This document shows positions 42,201-52,056 of a stretch of DNA of 64,000 nt, in pieces; position 1 is the first letter of the stretch; each line of letters opens with the position of its first letter. Source of the DNA: Alphaproteobacteria bacterium (GTDB lineage Bacteria; Pseudomonadota; Alphaproteobacteria; JAAEOK01). Below the pieces are notes generated by a model. That model saw only the letters and a list, made by a program, of their open reading frames with translations. It did no database searches and was not told the origin of the DNA. The position numbers and the translations under genes were made by a program. The DNA lies in contig JAAEOK010000098.1 in assembly GCA_024244705.1 (NCBI GenBank), forward strand, positions 124,001 through 188,000, given 5' to 3'.

Positions 42201-42626
42201 ATGCGATCACGAATTGAACAGCTGTGCGTCGATAAAGGCTTGAAGATGACCGAGCAACGACGCGTCATCGCGCGCGTCTTATCCGAATCGGAAGATCATC
42301 CGGATGTCGAGCAGGTTTATCGGCGAGCAACCGAGTTCGATTCGAATATCAGTATCGCGACCGTCTACCGGACGGTGAGGTTGTTCGAGGAGGCAAGCAT
42401 CCTGACGCGTCACGATTTCGGCGATGGACGCGCCCGCTACGAGGAGCTGCCCGAACAACATCACGATCATCTGATCGATCTCAACACCGGTGAGGTTATC
42501 GAATTCAGCAGCGTCGAGATCGAGGCGTTGCAGGAGCACATCGCGCGCAACCTGGGCTACGAGCTCGTCGACCACCGGCTCGAGCTTTATGCACGCAAGA
42601 TGAAGTCGCCATGCGGGGCCGAGTGA
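42201..42626 (+). CDS. fur: Fur-family metalloregulator (Fur/Mur type)
   Basis: 141-residue metal-dependent repressor of iron or manganese uptake genes. Winged-helix part: MTEQRRVIARVLSESEDHPDVEQVYRRA and ISIATVYRTVRLFEEASIL (recognition helix, about residues 50-68). Metal-binding part: RYEELPEQHHDHLIDLNTGEVIEFSS (about residues 81-106). The CXXC structural zinc site found in E. coli Fur after HHDH is replaced by D-L-N-T, as in alphaproteobacterial Fur/Mur proteins, where the family often senses manganese. It stands in the conserved place between rimI and the ols genes. Whether it is Fur or Mur cannot be decided here. Confidence 0.92.
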   Translation: MRSRIEQLCVDKGLKMTEQRRVIARVLSESEDHPDVEQVYRRATEFDSNISIATVYRTVRLFEEASILTRHDFGDGRARYEELPEQHHDHLIDLNTGEVIEFSSVEIEALQEHIARNLGYELVDHRLELYARKMKSPCGAE

Positions 42627-42654
42627 GTGGCGCAATGATAGTCGAAGGGGTCAC

Positions 42655-43488
42655 ATGACAGCTGCAGAAGAAAGTGGCATTCCTATGGAATCGACTGCCC
42701 CATCGGAGACCAAGACCGTTCACGTCCGTTCCGGCAACCTCGAAATGCGGCTCGCCCAGACGACGGATGAAGTCGCGGCGGCGCAAGCCCTGCGTTATCG
42801 GGTGTTCTACGACGAAATGAAGGCCCAACCGACGCCCGAGATGGCGGCGCAGCACCGCGATTTTGACCATTTCGACGCTTATTGCGATCATTTGCTGACC
42901 ATCGACCACGACCGCGGCACGGGGCCCGAATCGGTTGTCGGCACCTATCGGCTGTTGCGTCGCGAGGCGGCCGATCGCGCCGGCGGGTTCTATACGGCGG
43001 ACGAATTCGACATCGACAAGCTGTTGGCGATGCCGGGTGAAATTATCGAGCCCGGGCGTTCCTGCGTCGATGCCGCCTACCGCAACCGGCCGACTCTTTC
43101 ACTGCTTTGGAATGGACTCGCCGCCTACTGCCTGCATTACGGCGGCACCTTGTTCTTTGGCTGCGGTAGTCTGCACAGCACCGATCCGGAAAAGCTCGCC
43201 GTGCCGTTGAGCTACCTCTACCATTATCATTTGGCGCCGGAATCGATGCGTCCGCGCGCGGTTCAAAGCCGCTATGTCGATATGAACATACTGCCGCGGG
43301 AAAAGGTTGATCCGCGCAAGGCGATCGCCGAATTGCCGCCGCTGCTGAAGGGCTATCTGTGGGCCGGTGGATTCGTCGGCGACGGCGCCGTGATCGACGA
43401 GCAGTTCAATACCGTTGACGTCTGCATCGTCGTCAAGACCGACCTGGTCACCGATCGGTATCTCAAACGGTTCGCGGGCAACGAATAG
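42655..43488 (+). CDS. olsB: L-ornithine N(alpha)-acyltransferase (OlsB-like GNAT)
   Basis: 277-residue acyltransferase that moves a 3-hydroxyacyl chain from ACP to ornithine, giving lyso-ornithine lipid. Family features: LEMRLAQTTDEVAAAQALRYRVFYDEM, FDAYCDHLLTID, VVGTYRLLRREAA, EPGRSCVDAAYRNRPTLSLLWNGLAAYCLHY (about residues 136-166), and FFGCGSLHSTDP. The next gene is an OlsA/PlsC-type acyltransferase, which completes the two-step pathway. It lies 28 nt after fur, probably in the same transcript. Confidence 0.9.
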   Translation: MTAAEESGIPMESTAPSETKTVHVRSGNLEMRLAQTTDEVAAAQALRYRVFYDEMKAQPTPEMAAQHRDFDHFDAYCDHLLTIDHDRGTGPESVVGTYRLLRREAADRAGGFYTADEFDIDKLLAMPGEIIEPGRSCVDAAYRNRPTLSLLWNGLAAYCLHYGGTLFFGCGSLHSTDPEKLAVPLSYLYHYHLAPESMRPRAVQSRYVDMNILPREKVDPRKAIAELPPLLKGYLWAGGFVGDGAVIDEQFNTVDVCIVVKTDLVTDRYLKRFAGNE

Positions 43489-43673
43489 AACCTTGTTTGG
43501 TCAGACTGAAACACTATCGCATTTAGCCGGCCGCGGTGACGCGCCGCGGGAGCGGCGGCAGAGCGAGGCCGCGCTTCGACCGACCGCGGTCCGCGTCTTG
43601 GTAGCGGTTGCGGAGAGCTCGCTCGGAGTGGGCGGAGTGTTCCGCTTTCCGGCGCCGGCGCACTAGGAACGCG

Positions 43674-44483
43674 ATGCCCTCGTTCTTTCTCGCAACCGGA
43701 CGCCTCACACTCTACGCATCGCTGACCGCGATTCTGGTGCCCATACAATTGGTGGCTATGGCCTTGAACCTGCCGCTGAAGAAGAAGGTTCCGTTCTTCT
43801 ACCACGGTATGGTTTGTCGAATTCTCGGAATTCGGCGGATTGTCCGCGGCCGGATGTCGACCGTCCGGCCGACCCTATTCGTGTCGAACCACAGTTCCTA
43901 CATGGACATCGAGGTGCTCGGCGCCGTCATCAACGGTTCATTCGTGGCCAAGAGCGAGGTCGCCGACTGGCCGGTCTTCGGAACCTTGGCGAAACTCCAG
44001 AATACGGTCTTCGTCGAACGCCGACCGCGTCAGGTCGGAGCGCAGCGCGAGGTCATGGCCGCGCGCATCGCAGTTAAGGAAAACCTTATCCTTTTCCCCG
44101 AAGGAACGAGCAACGACGGCAACCGGACTCTGCCCTTCAAGAGCGCACTGTTCAGCGTCGCCGAACTCGAGCACGAGGGACAGCCGATCACCGTGCAACC
44201 AGTCAGTATCGCTTATACCCACCTCGATGGCATACCGTTGGGACGCGATCTGCGCCCGCTCGTCGCCTGGTATGGGGATATGGACCTCGCGCCACACCTA
44301 TGGACATTGGTCGGGCTTGGGCGGCTGACCGTTCGAATCATCTTCCATGAACCGGTAACGATGGCGGATTTCAGCTCCCGCAAGGCGATGGCGGAATATT
44401 GCTACCGGGTCGTTGCCGGCGGCGTCGCGGCGGCACTCTATGGCCGTCGGCAGCCCGAGATCGAGCTTCAAGCGGCGGCATGA
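43674..44483 (+). CDS. olsA: Lyso-ornithine lipid / 1-acylglycerol-phosphate acyltransferase (OlsA/PlsC type)
   Basis: 269-residue membrane acyltransferase. Acyltransferase blocks: SNHSSYMDIEVLG (motif I H-X4-D, about residues 66-78), FVAKSEVADWPVFG, TVFVERRPR (block II), FPEGTSNDGNRTLPFKSALF (block III, about 141-160), and VQPVSIAY (block IV). An N-terminal membrane helix (LYASLTAILVPIQLVAMALNL) precedes them. Placement right after olsB supports OlsA, O-acylation of lyso-ornithine lipid, though PlsC activity is possible and some enzymes do both. The 185 nt between olsB and this gene contain no recognisable gene. ATG 43674. Confidence 0.85.
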   Translation: MPSFFLATGRLTLYASLTAILVPIQLVAMALNLPLKKKVPFFYHGMVCRILGIRRIVRGRMSTVRPTLFVSNHSSYMDIEVLGAVINGSFVAKSEVADWPVFGTLAKLQNTVFVERRPRQVGAQREVMAARIAVKENLILFPEGTSNDGNRTLPFKSALFSVAELEHEGQPITVQPVSIAYTHLDGIPLGRDLRPLVAWYGDMDLAPHLWTLVGLGRLTVRIIFHEPVTMADFSSRKAMAEYCYRVVAGGVAAALYGRRQPEIELQAAA

Positions 44484-44577
44484 TCGCGTCATCAATCCGC
44501 TTGACTCCGGGTTTCGCCCTGATAGGGTGCGCGCCCTCTCAACAGGACGGTGCGACCGGTAAGTGCGGGGAACGCTC

Positions 44578-45969
44578 GTGACCAAGCGCGTGTTCATAAA
44601 GACCTATGGCTGCCAGATGAACGTCTACGATTCGGCGCGCATGACGGATATCCTGCGCTCGCTCGGCTACCAGCCCGTAGACCGCCCGGACGGCGCCGAC
44701 ATGGTCATCCTCAACACCTGCCACATCCGCGAGAAAGCGGCGGAGAAGGTCTATTCGGAATTGGGCCGACTGCGGCCGCTGAAGGTGGAACGCCGACGTC
44801 GGGGTGGCGATATGATCGTCGCCGTCGCGGGGTGCGTGGCGCAAGCCGAAGGTGAGGAACTGCGCCGGCGCGCGCCCTATGTCGACATTGTTTTCGGGCC
44901 CCAGACCTATCACCGGCTGCCGGAAATGATCGCCCGCGCCGCCCGCACCGCGGGCGGCGAAGCGGTGCTCGATACGGAGTTTCCGGTCGAGAGCAAATTC
45001 GACCTCCTGCCGCGCCAAATCGGCCCACGGGGGCCGAGCGCCTACCTGACCATTCAGGAGGGTTGCGACAAGTTCTGCACATTTTGCGTCGTCCCTTACA
45101 CCCGCGGCGCCGAATTTTCGCGGCCGGTCGCCGACATCGTCGCCGAGGCTGAACGTCTTGTCGCCGCCGGGGCTCGCGAGGTCACGCTGCTCGGTCAGAA
45201 CGTCAATGCTTATCACGGCGCCGCGCCGGCCGACGGCGGCCAAAACGAGTGGCGACTCGGGGCGTTGGTCCGCCGCGTCGCGGAGATCGACGGCCTCGAC
45301 CGTATCCGCTACACGACGTCGCACCCACGTGACATGGATGACGACCTGATTGCCGCCCACGGCGACGTACCGGCGCTGATGCCATTCCTGCACCTTCCGG
45401 TCCAGTCGGGCTCCGACCGGATCCTGGCGGCGATGAACAGGCGCCACACGGCGACCGATTACTTGCGGACCGTCGACCGGCTTCGCCGGGCCAACCCCGA
45501 TCTCGCCCTGTCGAGCGACTTCATCGTCGGCTATCCGGGCGAAACCGACGACGACTTCGCGGCGACGATGGCGCTGATCGAGCGGGTGGGATTCGCGCAG
45601 GCCTATTCCTTCAAATACAGTGCGCGGCCCGGAACGCCGGCGGCGCTCGATGTTCAGGTTCCCGAACACGTCAAATCGGCGCGGCTCGACGCCTTGCAAA
45701 GCCTCCTGGGACGGCAGCAGGACGCCTTCAACGAAGCGCTGATCGGCCGTACCGTCGATGTGCTGTTTGATCGCGCCGGGCGTCATAGCGGCCAGTTGGT
45801 GGGCCGCTCGCCATACAACCAGGCGATCCATGTCGAGGCGCCCGAAACCTATTATGGCGATATCGTCCCTGTCACCATTCTCGATCGCACCACGCACAGT
45901 CTGAGGGGTATCATCGCCAGCCCTTCGGCGAGCGCGGCGACAGCCAGTGCGGAAAGGACCTCTGCTTGA
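44578..45969 (+). CDS. miaB: tRNA-2-methylthio-N6-dimethylallyladenosine synthase MiaB
   Basis: 463-residue radical-SAM methylthiotransferase acting on i6A37 of tRNA. The N-terminal UPF0004 domain supplies three auxiliary-cluster Cys: [10 protein letters not shown] (~residue 11), [10 protein letters not shown] (~47), [11 protein letters not shown] (~84). The radical SAM motif [15 protein letters not shown] (C-X3-C-X2-C) lies near residue 163. The C-terminal TRAM domain includes [16 protein letters not shown] 44578 was chosen since GGGGA lies at proper spacing; GTG 44563 is an alternative. Ends in TTGA overlap with phoH. Confidence 0.97.
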   Translation: MTKRVFIKTYGCQMNVYDSARMTDILRSLGYQPVDRPDGADMVILNTCHIREKAAEKVYSELGRLRPLKVERRRRGGDMIVAVAGCVAQAEGEELRRRAPYVDIVFGPQTYHRLPEMIARAARTAGGEAVLDTEFPVESKFDLLPRQIGPRGPSAYLTIQEGCDKFCTFCVVPYTRGAEFSRPVADIVAEAERLVAAGAREVTLLGQNVNAYHGAAPADGGQNEWRLGALVRRVAEIDGLDRIRYTTSHPRDMDDDLIAAHGDVPALMPFLHLPVQSGSDRILAAMNRRHTATDYLRTVDRLRRANPDLALSSDFIVGYPGETDDDFAATMALIERVGFAQAYSFKYSARPGTPAALDVQVPEHVKSARLDALQSLLGRQQDAFNEALIGRTVDVLFDRAGRHSGQLVGRSPYNQAIHVEAPETYYGDIVPVTILDRTTHSLRGIIASPSASAATASAERTSA

Positions 45970-46961
45970 CCAGCGCGATCGCGGCCACCCACGACAATCC
46001 CATTTTGCTGCAATTCGATGACAACAGCTTGCTGCCGCCCTTGTTCGGCGAGCATGACGAGCATCTGGCGCGCATCGAAGCGGCGCTCGGCGTTTCGGTG
46101 ACGTCCCGCGGCAACCGGGTCGCCATCACCGGACCGGCGGATTCGGCGGATCTTGCCCGGGTCGCGCTTCAGCGCCTGTATCGCCGCCTCGAAGACAACC
46201 TTGCCGTCGACGCCGCCGAAGTCGATGCGGCGATCCGATTGGCCGGTCACAGCCAAGCCACCGGTGGTCCGGGCGGAGATCTCACGGTGCGGACACACAA
46301 GCGCCAGGTTTCGCCGCGATCGCCGGCACAAGCCGCCTATATCTCGGCGCTGAGGGACACCGAGCTGGTATTCGGACTGGGCCCCGCCGGCACCGGCAAG
46401 ACCTATCTTGCCGTCGCAACCGCGGTCGAGATGATGTCGACCGGGCAAATCGATCGCATCATCCTTTCGCGGCCCGCGGTCGAGGCCGGTGAAAGGCTTG
46501 GCTTCCTGCCCGGCGATGTGCGCGACAAAGTCGATCCCTATCTGCGGCCCCTTTATGATGCGCTGCACGACATGATGCCGTCGGACCACGTGATGAAGAG
46601 GCTCGATAGCGGAGAGATTGAAATCGCGCCTCTCGCCTTCATGCGCGGCCGCACGCTAAGTCACGCCTTCATTATTCTCGACGAGGGGCAAAATACGACC
46701 GCGGTTCAGATGAAGATGTTTCTTACCCGCATCGGCGAAGGGTCGCGAATGGCGGTAACCGGGGATCTGAGCCAGATCGATCTGCCGGCCGGCACAAAAT
46801 CCGGGCTTCATGAGGCGGTTGCGGTCCTGGAAGGTGTTCCTGGCGTCTCGACTATCCGTTTTACCGACGCCGACGTCGTACGGCATTCGCTGGTCACTCG
46901 GATCGTACGCGCCTACGACGAGGCCGAACGGAACCGATCGTCGGGAGACGACAGGACGTGA
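45966..46961 (+). CDS. ybeZ: PhoH-like ATPase (YbeZ)
   Basis: 331-residue P-loop ATPase linked to YbeY in rRNA and RNA processing. Walker [23 protein letters not shown] (about residues 136-157). [36 protein letters not shown] is the PhoH family signature; Walker [45 protein letters not shown] 45966 start overlaps the miaB stop, and the stop overlaps ybeY, making a coupled miaB-ybeZ-ybeY unit as in many proteobacteria. It is unrelated to the Pho locus at 11-15 kb. Confidence 0.95.
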   Translation: MTSAIAATHDNPILLQFDDNSLLPPLFGEHDEHLARIEAALGVSVTSRGNRVAITGPADSADLARVALQRLYRRLEDNLAVDAAEVDAAIRLAGHSQATGGPGGDLTVRTHKRQVSPRSPAQAAYISALRDTELVFGLGPAGTGKTYLAVATAVEMMSTGQIDRIILSRPAVEAGERLGFLPGDVRDKVDPYLRPLYDALHDMMPSDHVMKRLDSGEIEIAPLAFMRGRTLSHAFIILDEGQNTTAVQMKMFLTRIGEGSRMAVTGDLSQIDLPAGTKSGLHEAVAVLEGVPGVSTIRFTDADVVRHSLVTRIVRAYDEAERNRSSGDDRT

Positions 46962-47467
46962 CCGTTTCCGTCGACGTGACTATCCCCTGTGGCGACTGGC
47001 GCCAGCACCTGCCTCAAGCAACGGCGATTTGCCGCGCCGCCGCCCGTGCCGCCGTGGGTGGGAGTGTCGCCGCACCCCGCGGCGGAAACCTGGAAGTGAG
47101 CATCGTGCTCGCCGACGATCAATTGGTGCGGGCGCTCAACCGCGACTACCGCGGCTTCGACAAGGCGACCAATGTGCTGTCCTTTCCGTCCGACAAACTG
47201 GACTCGCCGCCGTTAACCGAACCGTTGCTTCTCGGCGATATCGTGCTCGCCCATGAGACGATTATCCGCGAAGCCGGGTCGCGTGGGATCAGCATTCGCG
47301 ATCACGTGTCGCACTTGGTTGTTCATGGCGTTCTGCACCTATTGGGCTATGATCATGAACGGAACAGCGATGCCGAGGCGATGGAGCGGGTCGAGGTTCG
47401 CATCCTGGCCGGGCTCGGTATCGGCGATCCATATCGGGTTGTTTCCATGCCCGCATTGGAGGCATAA
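46958..47467 (+). CDS. ybeY: Endoribonuclease YbeY
   Basis: 169-residue metal-dependent endoribonuclease for 16S rRNA 3' maturation and ribosome quality control. The zinc motif HLVVHGVLHLLGYDHERN (about residues 112-129) matches H-G-X-L-H-L-X-G-Y-D-H. LVRALNRDYRGFDKATNVLSFP is the other family signature. GTG 46958 overlaps the ybeZ stop by 4 nt (GTGA). Length normal. Confidence 0.96.
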   Translation: MTVSVDVTIPCGDWRQHLPQATAICRAAARAAVGGSVAAPRGGNLEVSIVLADDQLVRALNRDYRGFDKATNVLSFPSDKLDSPPLTEPLLLGDIVLAHETIIREAGSRGISIRDHVSHLVVHGVLHLLGYDHERNSDAEAMERVEVRILAGLGIGDPYRVVSMPALEA

Positions 47468-47482
47468 GATCGGCCACGCAAA

Positions 47483-48394
47483 ATGAGCGACGGCGACAGT
47501 AGCAGCATATCGCGATCCAACGGAACGGTGCACGATTCGTCGATCGTGCAAACGATTTTGGAGTGGCTGCGCTTGCGGCGGCGGTCGCGCAACGGCGAAG
47601 CTTGGCGCGACACGATCGAAGAGCTGATCGATGAGCGGGAAGGCCCCCAAGCCGATATCGAGCCCGACGAACGGGTCCTTATCAAGAATATCCTCAATCT
47701 CCACGACCTGACCGTGGAGGACGTGATGTGGCCGCGGACGGACATCGTCGCCATCGATGCGGATACTTCCTTGCAGGAGACCGTGGCGATCATGGTCAAG
47801 GCCGGACACTCCCGGTGTCCGGTCTATCGCGGCGTCCTCGACGACACCATCGGGATGATTCACATCAAGGATATCGTGCCGTTCCTCACCACCGCCGAGC
47901 TGGATTTCAACCTCGCCAAATGCGTCCGCCGGGTGCTGTTCGCGGCGCCGTCGATGCGGGTCTTGGATCTCCTGCTGCAGATGCGAAACAATCATATCCA
48001 CATGGCGCTGGTGGTCGACGAGTACGGCGGTATCGACGGCCTCGTGACGATCGAGGATCTGGTCGAGGAAATCGTCGGCGACATCGAGGACGAGCATGAC
48101 GATCCGGATGTCCCGTTGATTTCGGTCGGCAGCGATGAAACGATCACCGCCGACGCGCGGATCACGATCGAAGAGTTTGAGAATCTCGCCGGCGCGGTGC
48201 TCAACGAAGAAGAGCGCGAGGAGTTGGATACCCTGGGCGGGCTCGTTTTCTCCCTGGCCGGGCGCGTTCCCGGCCGCGGCGAATTGATCGCCCATCCGTC
48301 CGGCCTCGAGTTCGAAATCGTCGATGCCGATCCGCGGCGGATCCGGCGCCTCCGAATTCGCAACCTGTCTGCTGCCAAGCAAACCGTTGACTGA
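47483..48394 (+). CDS. CorC/HlyC-family CBS-domain protein
   Basis: 303-residue soluble protein with an N-terminal region ([10 protein letters not shown]...[30 protein letters not shown]), two CBS domains ([36 protein letters not shown] and [47 protein letters not shown]), and a CorC_HlyC transporter-associated domain at the end. It lacks membrane helices, like CorC of Enterobacteria. It follows ybeY and precedes lnt in the conserved order. Proposed in Mg/Co efflux; exact role unsettled. Confidence 0.92.
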   Translation: MSDGDSSSISRSNGTVHDSSIVQTILEWLRLRRRSRNGEAWRDTIEELIDEREGPQADIEPDERVLIKNILNLHDLTVEDVMWPRTDIVAIDADTSLQETVAIMVKAGHSRCPVYRGVLDDTIGMIHIKDIVPFLTTAELDFNLAKCVRRVLFAAPSMRVLDLLLQMRNNHIHMALVVDEYGGIDGLVTIEDLVEEIVGDIEDEHDDPDVPLISVGSDETITADARITIEEFENLAGAVLNEEEREELDTLGGLVFSLAGRVPGRGELIAHPSGLEFEIVDADPRRIRRLRIRNLSAAKQTVD

Positions 48395-48407
48395 GGCGAC
48401 AGGCAAG

Positions 48408-49973
48408 GTGCAGGCGGTCGCCCTGCCCGCGCGCCTCGGCAATCTCGGCGGTTGGCGGCGACGCGGCGCTGCTTTGTTTCTCGGCGCGCTGATGACGGCG
48501 GCGCTGACCCCCATTCACGTGGTCGTTGTGCTTGTGCCCGCCTTCGTCGGCCTGTTGTGGCTGCTCGACGCCAGCCGGACCCCGGTTTCGGCATTCGGTG
48601 CCGGATGGTGGTTCGGCCTCGGTTATTTTGTCCTCGGCCTTTATTGGATCGCCTTCGCACTGCTGACCGACGCCGCAAAGTTCGGCTGGATGGTGCCCTT
48701 CGCGGTCTTCGGGTTGGCCGCCGGGTTCGCGATTTATACCGGCCTCGTCACCCTCCTGGTGTGGTGGAGCGGGCTTCGCGGTCTACCCCGCGTCGTCCTG
48801 CTGGCCACGGCGTGGACGCTCGCCGAATTCGTCCGCGGCCAGCTCTTCACCGGATTCCCGTGGAACCTCATGGGCCAAGTATGGGCGTTTTCCGATCAGG
48901 TCATTCAGGCAACAGCGATCGTGGGTGTCTACGGGCTCGGTTTCTTGACCGTGCTGGCGGCGGCCCTGCCGGCGCTGTGGTGGGAGTGGGAGCGCCCCGC
49001 CGCCAAGACGCTGGCTTGGGCCCTGCCCGTGGTCATCGTCGGTGTGTTGTGGATCGGCGGCAGCGCCCGGTTGGCCAATGCCGAGGTCACTCTGGTTCCC
49101 GACGTCAGACTCCGCATCGTCCAGCCGAACATAGAGCAGACCGAGAAATGGAAGCCGACGATGCGCGACAACCATCTCATCAAGACCATGCGGTTGACCG
49201 CGGGCCCCGGTTGGGATCAGGTGTCGCATGTCATCTGGCCCGAGGCCGCCATACCATTTTTCATTGCCCAGGACGACGCCCGCCGCGCCGCGCTGGCACA
49301 GGTCATTCCCGGCAATGGTTTGTTGCTGACCGGCGCCCCGCGAATCGACCAACAGGCGGCCACGGCGCGCGTATGGAACGCGCTTCATGCGATCGATCCG
49401 CAGGGCACGGTCGTCGCCACCTACGACAAGTTTCACCTCGTCCCCTTCGGCGAATATGTGCCGTTTCGTTCGGTCTTGCCGATCGACAAGATTACCGCCG
49501 GCGCCGGCGACTTCTCTGCCGGTCCCGGGGTTCGCACGCTGTCGCTGGCCGGGCTACCGCCGTTCAGCCCGCTGATTTGCTATGAGGGCATTTTTCCCGG
49601 CGCCGTCGCCGATCGATCCGATCGTCCCCAATGGCTGCTCAATGTCACCAACGACGCCTGGTTCGGCATCACCGCGGGGCCGCATCAGCATTTCGCCGCG
49701 GTGCGGCTGCGGGCGATCGAAGAAGGTTTGCCACTGGTCCGTGCAGCCAACAATGGCATCTCGGCCGTCGTCGACCCTTTCGGACGCGTCTTGGCGCGGC
49801 TCGAGCTTGGCGATGAGGGCGTGCTCGATGTCGAACTTCCGCGTCCGCTGGCCACCCCAACGCCTTTCGCCGGCTATGGAAATGGGCTCGTAGTTGGAGG
49901 GCTGGCCATTCTTGGCGTGCTGCTGCTGCTCTACGCGATTTCCACACGCCGGCGGAAATCGCAGTTGTCCTAA
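48408..49973 (+). CDS. lnt: Apolipoprotein N-acyltransferase
   Basis: 521-residue inner-membrane enzyme that adds the third acyl chain to lipoproteins. About six N-terminal membrane spans are followed by a nitrilase-type periplasmic domain with the catalytic triad: Glu in [10 protein letters not shown], Lys in [17 protein letters not shown], and Cys in [13 protein letters not shown], then [18 protein letters not shown]. Start is uncertain: GTG 48408 is taken; TTG 48387 overlaps the CorC stop region but lacks a ribosome site. A C-terminal membrane helix ([20 protein letters not shown]) closes the protein. Length matches the family. Confidence 0.96.
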   Translation: MQAVALPARLGNLGGWRRRGAALFLGALMTAALTPIHVVVVLVPAFVGLLWLLDASRTPVSAFGAGWWFGLGYFVLGLYWIAFALLTDAAKFGWMVPFAVFGLAAGFAIYTGLVTLLVWWSGLRGLPRVVLLATAWTLAEFVRGQLFTGFPWNLMGQVWAFSDQVIQATAIVGVYGLGFLTVLAAALPALWWEWERPAAKTLAWALPVVIVGVLWIGGSARLANAEVTLVPDVRLRIVQPNIEQTEKWKPTMRDNHLIKTMRLTAGPGWDQVSHVIWPEAAIPFFIAQDDARRAALAQVIPGNGLLLTGAPRIDQQAATARVWNALHAIDPQGTVVATYDKFHLVPFGEYVPFRSVLPIDKITAGAGDFSAGPGVRTLSLAGLPPFSPLICYEGIFPGAVADRSDRPQWLLNVTNDAWFGITAGPHQHFAAVRLRAIEEGLPLVRAANNGISAVVDPFGRVLARLELGDEGVLDVELPRPLATPTPFAGYGNGLVVGGLAILGVLLLLYAISTRRRKSQLS

Positions 49974-50016
49974 AGAGCTAGAAGGTACCTTTTAGATTCC
50001 GCAAAGCACGTAACGG

Positions 50017-50071
50017 TTGACTGACAGTTTTGTAAAAAATACAAACACTCCGTGGACTGACATTCAATGTC
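50017..50071 (+). promoter_or_regulatory. Promoter and operator-like palindromes of the XRE regulator gene
   Basis: TTGACT (50017-50022), 17-bp spacer, TACAAA (50040-50045) form a good promoter in an unusually AT-rich gap. TTTGTA-AAAAA-TACAAA (50029-50045) is an inverted repeat over the -10. GACATT-C-AATGTC (50059-50071) is a second perfect palindrome. GACTGACA occurs twice, 36 bp apart (50019-50026 and 50055-50062). Together these look like an autorepression region. Confidence 0.55.
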
Positions 50072-50082
50072 GAGAGAATCCA

Positions 50083-50562
50083 ATGGCAAAACCAAAACGA
50101 GGCCGGGGTGCCCGCAAGGCACGCTACAGTAGCGAGCGGCCAAACCCGGTCGATATCCACGTCGGAGGTCGGGTTCGATTGCGTCGAACGATGCTTGGCA
50201 TGAGCCAGGAAAAATTGGGCGAGGCGATCGGGCTAACCTTTCAGCAAGTTCAAAAGTATGAACGCGGCACCAATCGTATCGGGTCGAGCCGGCTCTTCGA
50301 GCTCAGCCGTGTGCTCGACGTTCCGATAACCTTCTTTTTCGACGATATGGCGCCGCAAGTCGCAAGCAAGTCGCACCGAGCCAGTGCCGGCTTGGCCGAG
50401 AAGGCCGGTCCGGCATATGAGACAGAGACCCTCGCACGGCGCGAGACTCTGGAACTCATGCGCAACTATTACCAGGTCGTCGATCCGACCGTGCGCAAGC
50501 GCATCTTCGAGCTGGTGAAAGCGTTGGCCAGGGCCACCGGCGGAAAAAAAGGGAAGAAATAG
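50083..50562 (+). CDS. XRE-family transcriptional regulator (HTH, Cro/CI type)
   Basis: 159-residue DNA-binding protein. A basic N-terminal tail (MAKPKRGRGARKARYSSERPNPVD) precedes an XRE helix-turn-helix: VGGRVRLRRTMLGMSQEKLGEAIGLTFQQVQKYERGTNRIGSSRLFELSRVLDVPITFFF (about residues 27-86). The C-terminus (ETLELMRNYYQVVDPTVRKRIFELVKALA) is the conserved tail of the alphaproteobacterial regulators encoded between lnt and metK. Its own gap carries palindromes suited to autoregulation. Target genes unknown. ATG 50083; the longer frame back to 50017 would run through the promoter. Confidence 0.9.
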   Translation: MAKPKRGRGARKARYSSERPNPVDIHVGGRVRLRRTMLGMSQEKLGEAIGLTFQQVQKYERGTNRIGSSRLFELSRVLDVPITFFFDDMAPQVASKSHRASAGLAEKAGPAYETETLARRETLELMRNYYQVVDPTVRKRIFELVKALARATGGKKGKK

Positions 50563-50568
50563 CAGAGG

Positions 50569-50605
50569 GGTGAGGTGACCGGCGCCTGCCGCAAGCCACC
50601 TCACC
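50569..50605 (+). promoter_or_regulatory. Stem-loop at start of the metK leader
   Basis: GGTGAGGTG (50569-50577) pairs perfectly with CACCTCACC (50597-50605), 9 bp with a 19-nt loop, starting 7 nt after the XRE stop. No U-run follows, so it is either a processing or stabilising hairpin or part of a metK leader. It does not match a SAM riboswitch that I can recognise. Confidence 0.4.
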
Positions 50606-50704
50606 GCCAATTCGGGAAACCGCCAACCACCCCGGACCGCCGCCCGATTTCGCGGCGCACGTTCGGCGATTTGTCGCGACGGCGATGGGCGACCGGTGTC
50701 GGCC

Positions 50705-50842
50705 ATGAAACCGACTCGAAAGCTCTTGACGTGCCAGGGGCGGGGCTGCAACAAGATCGCGCCGTTGCCGACGCCGGCTGCCCATCGCCGGACGACCGCG
50801 GCGCCAATTTGTGCCCGTTGCAAGCATCGAGAAGTTCTGTGA
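50705..50842 (+). CDS. 45-residue zinc-ribbon-like ORF coupled to metK
   Basis: Short ORF of 45 codons, start ATG 50705, stop TGA 50840-50842, overlapping the GTG start of metK by 4 nt (GTGA). The product is basic and has two Cys pairs, [10 protein letters not shown] (C-X4-C, residues 10 and 15) and ICARCKHR (C-X2-C, residues 36 and 39), a zinc-ribbon pattern. The ATG lies in the loop of a small hairpin (GTCGG 50698-50702 / CCGAC 50711-50715). No strong ribosome site is seen; a GTG at 50696 is an alternative start. It may be a real small protein, or a leader peptide that couples metK translation. Not recognised as a family. Confidence 0.55.
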   Translation: MKPTRKLLTCQGRGCNKIAPLPTPAAHRRTTAAPICARCKHREVL

Positions 50843-52014
50843 CCAGATCCTCTTACCTGTTTACCAGCGAATCGGTTTCGGAAGGCCATCCGGATAAGGT
50901 TTGCGACCGGATATCGGATGCCATCGTCGACGCCTACCTGACGGCGGACCCGTTATCCCGTGTCGCCTGCGAGACTCTCGTCACGACCAACCGGATCGTG
51001 TTGGCCGGCGAAGTGCGTGGCCCGGATTCGGTTACCCGCGACCTCGTGGAAGATATTGCCCGGGCCAGCGTGCGCGAGATCGGCTACGAGCAGGAAGGCT
51101 TCCACTGGAAATTCGCCGAATTCGAAAACTACATCCACGCGCAATCGAGCGACATCGCCCAGGGTGTCGACGCCAGCGGCAACAAGGACGAAGGCGCCGG
51201 TGACCAGGGCATCATGTTCGGCTATGCCTGCGATGAAACCGAAGCGCTAATGCCGGCGCCGATCCACCTGGCGCACAGCATTCTGAGATCGCTGGCCGAG
51301 GCGCGTCATTCGGGCGCCGAGCCCGGCCTCGGGCCTGACGCCAAGAGTCAGGTTACGCTGCGCTATGAGAACGGCAAGCCCGCCGCCGCGGCCTCGATCG
51401 TCGTTTCGACCCAGCACGCCGAGGATCTGGATCAGGACCAGGTGCGCCAAGTCGTGCGGCCTCACGTCGAGAACGTGCTTCCCGACGGCTGGATGTGCGC
51501 CGAGGACGAGTTCTACGTCAATCCAACCGGCCGGTTCGTGATCGGCGGTCCCGACGGTGACGCCGGACTGACCGGTCGCAAGATTATCGTCGACACCTAC
51601 GGCGGCGCGGCCCCTCATGGCGGCGGCGCCTTTTCGGGCAAGGACCCGACCAAGGTCGACCGCTCGGCGGCCTACGCCGCGCGGTACCTGGCCAAGAACG
51701 TCGTCGCCGCAGGCCTGGCGCGGAAATGCACGATCCAGCTATCCTACGCCATTGGCGTATCGAAGCCGCTGTCGGTCTATCTCGATACCCATGACACCGG
51801 AGAGGTCGACGAGACGAAGCTCGCCCGCACGCTGTGTGATGCCGTCGACCTTTCGCCGCGGGGGATTCGCGAGCACCTCAAACTCAGCCGCCCGATCTAC
51901 GCCCGCACCTCGGCATACGGCCATTTCGGTCGCACGCCGGAGCCCGATGGCGGATTCTCCTGGGAGCGCACCGACCTCGTCGATGATTTGCGTTCTGAAT
52001 TCGGCGAACGCTAG
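50839..52014 (+). CDS. metK: S-adenosylmethionine synthetase
   Basis: 391-residue enzyme making SAM from methionine and ATP. Signatures: [27 protein letters not shown] (residues 6-32), [15 protein letters not shown] (~118), and the P-loop-like [34 protein letters not shown] (~258). GTG 50839 was chosen because it gives the family N-terminus and length (about 390); the frame is open further upstream but that part has no similarity. It overlaps a zinc-ribbon ORF (GTGA). Confidence 0.97.
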   Translation: MTRSSYLFTSESVSEGHPDKVCDRISDAIVDAYLTADPLSRVACETLVTTNRIVLAGEVRGPDSVTRDLVEDIARASVREIGYEQEGFHWKFAEFENYIHAQSSDIAQGVDASGNKDEGAGDQGIMFGYACDETEALMPAPIHLAHSILRSLAEARHSGAEPGLGPDAKSQVTLRYENGKPAAAASIVVSTQHAEDLDQDQVRQVVRPHVENVLPDGWMCAEDEFYVNPTGRFVIGGPDGDAGLTGRKIIVDTYGGAAPHGGGAFSGKDPTKVDRSAAYAARYLAKNVVAAGLARKCTIQLSYAIGVSKPLSVYLDTHDTGEVDETKLARTLCDAVDLSPRGIREHLKLSRPIYARTSAYGHFGRTPEPDGGFSWERTDLVDDLRSEFGER

Positions 52015-52056
52015 AGCCATCGCCGCGACGTCGCAGGAGCGTTCGCGCCACCGCTG

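Noticed and set aside
43489-43673. Possible gene between olsB and olsA
   Set aside because: No frame with a plausible start, ribosome site and protein-like composition; nothing seen there except GC-rich sequence.
45966-46961. Link between the PhoH-like ATPase and the Pho locus
   Set aside because: Despite the name, this is the YbeZ type coupled to ybeY and is an RNA-processing partner; no Pho box lies nearby.
50563-50838. SAM riboswitch ahead of metK
   Set aside because: The leader has a 9-bp hairpin and a small ORF but not the conserved cores of SAM riboswitch classes that I can recognise.
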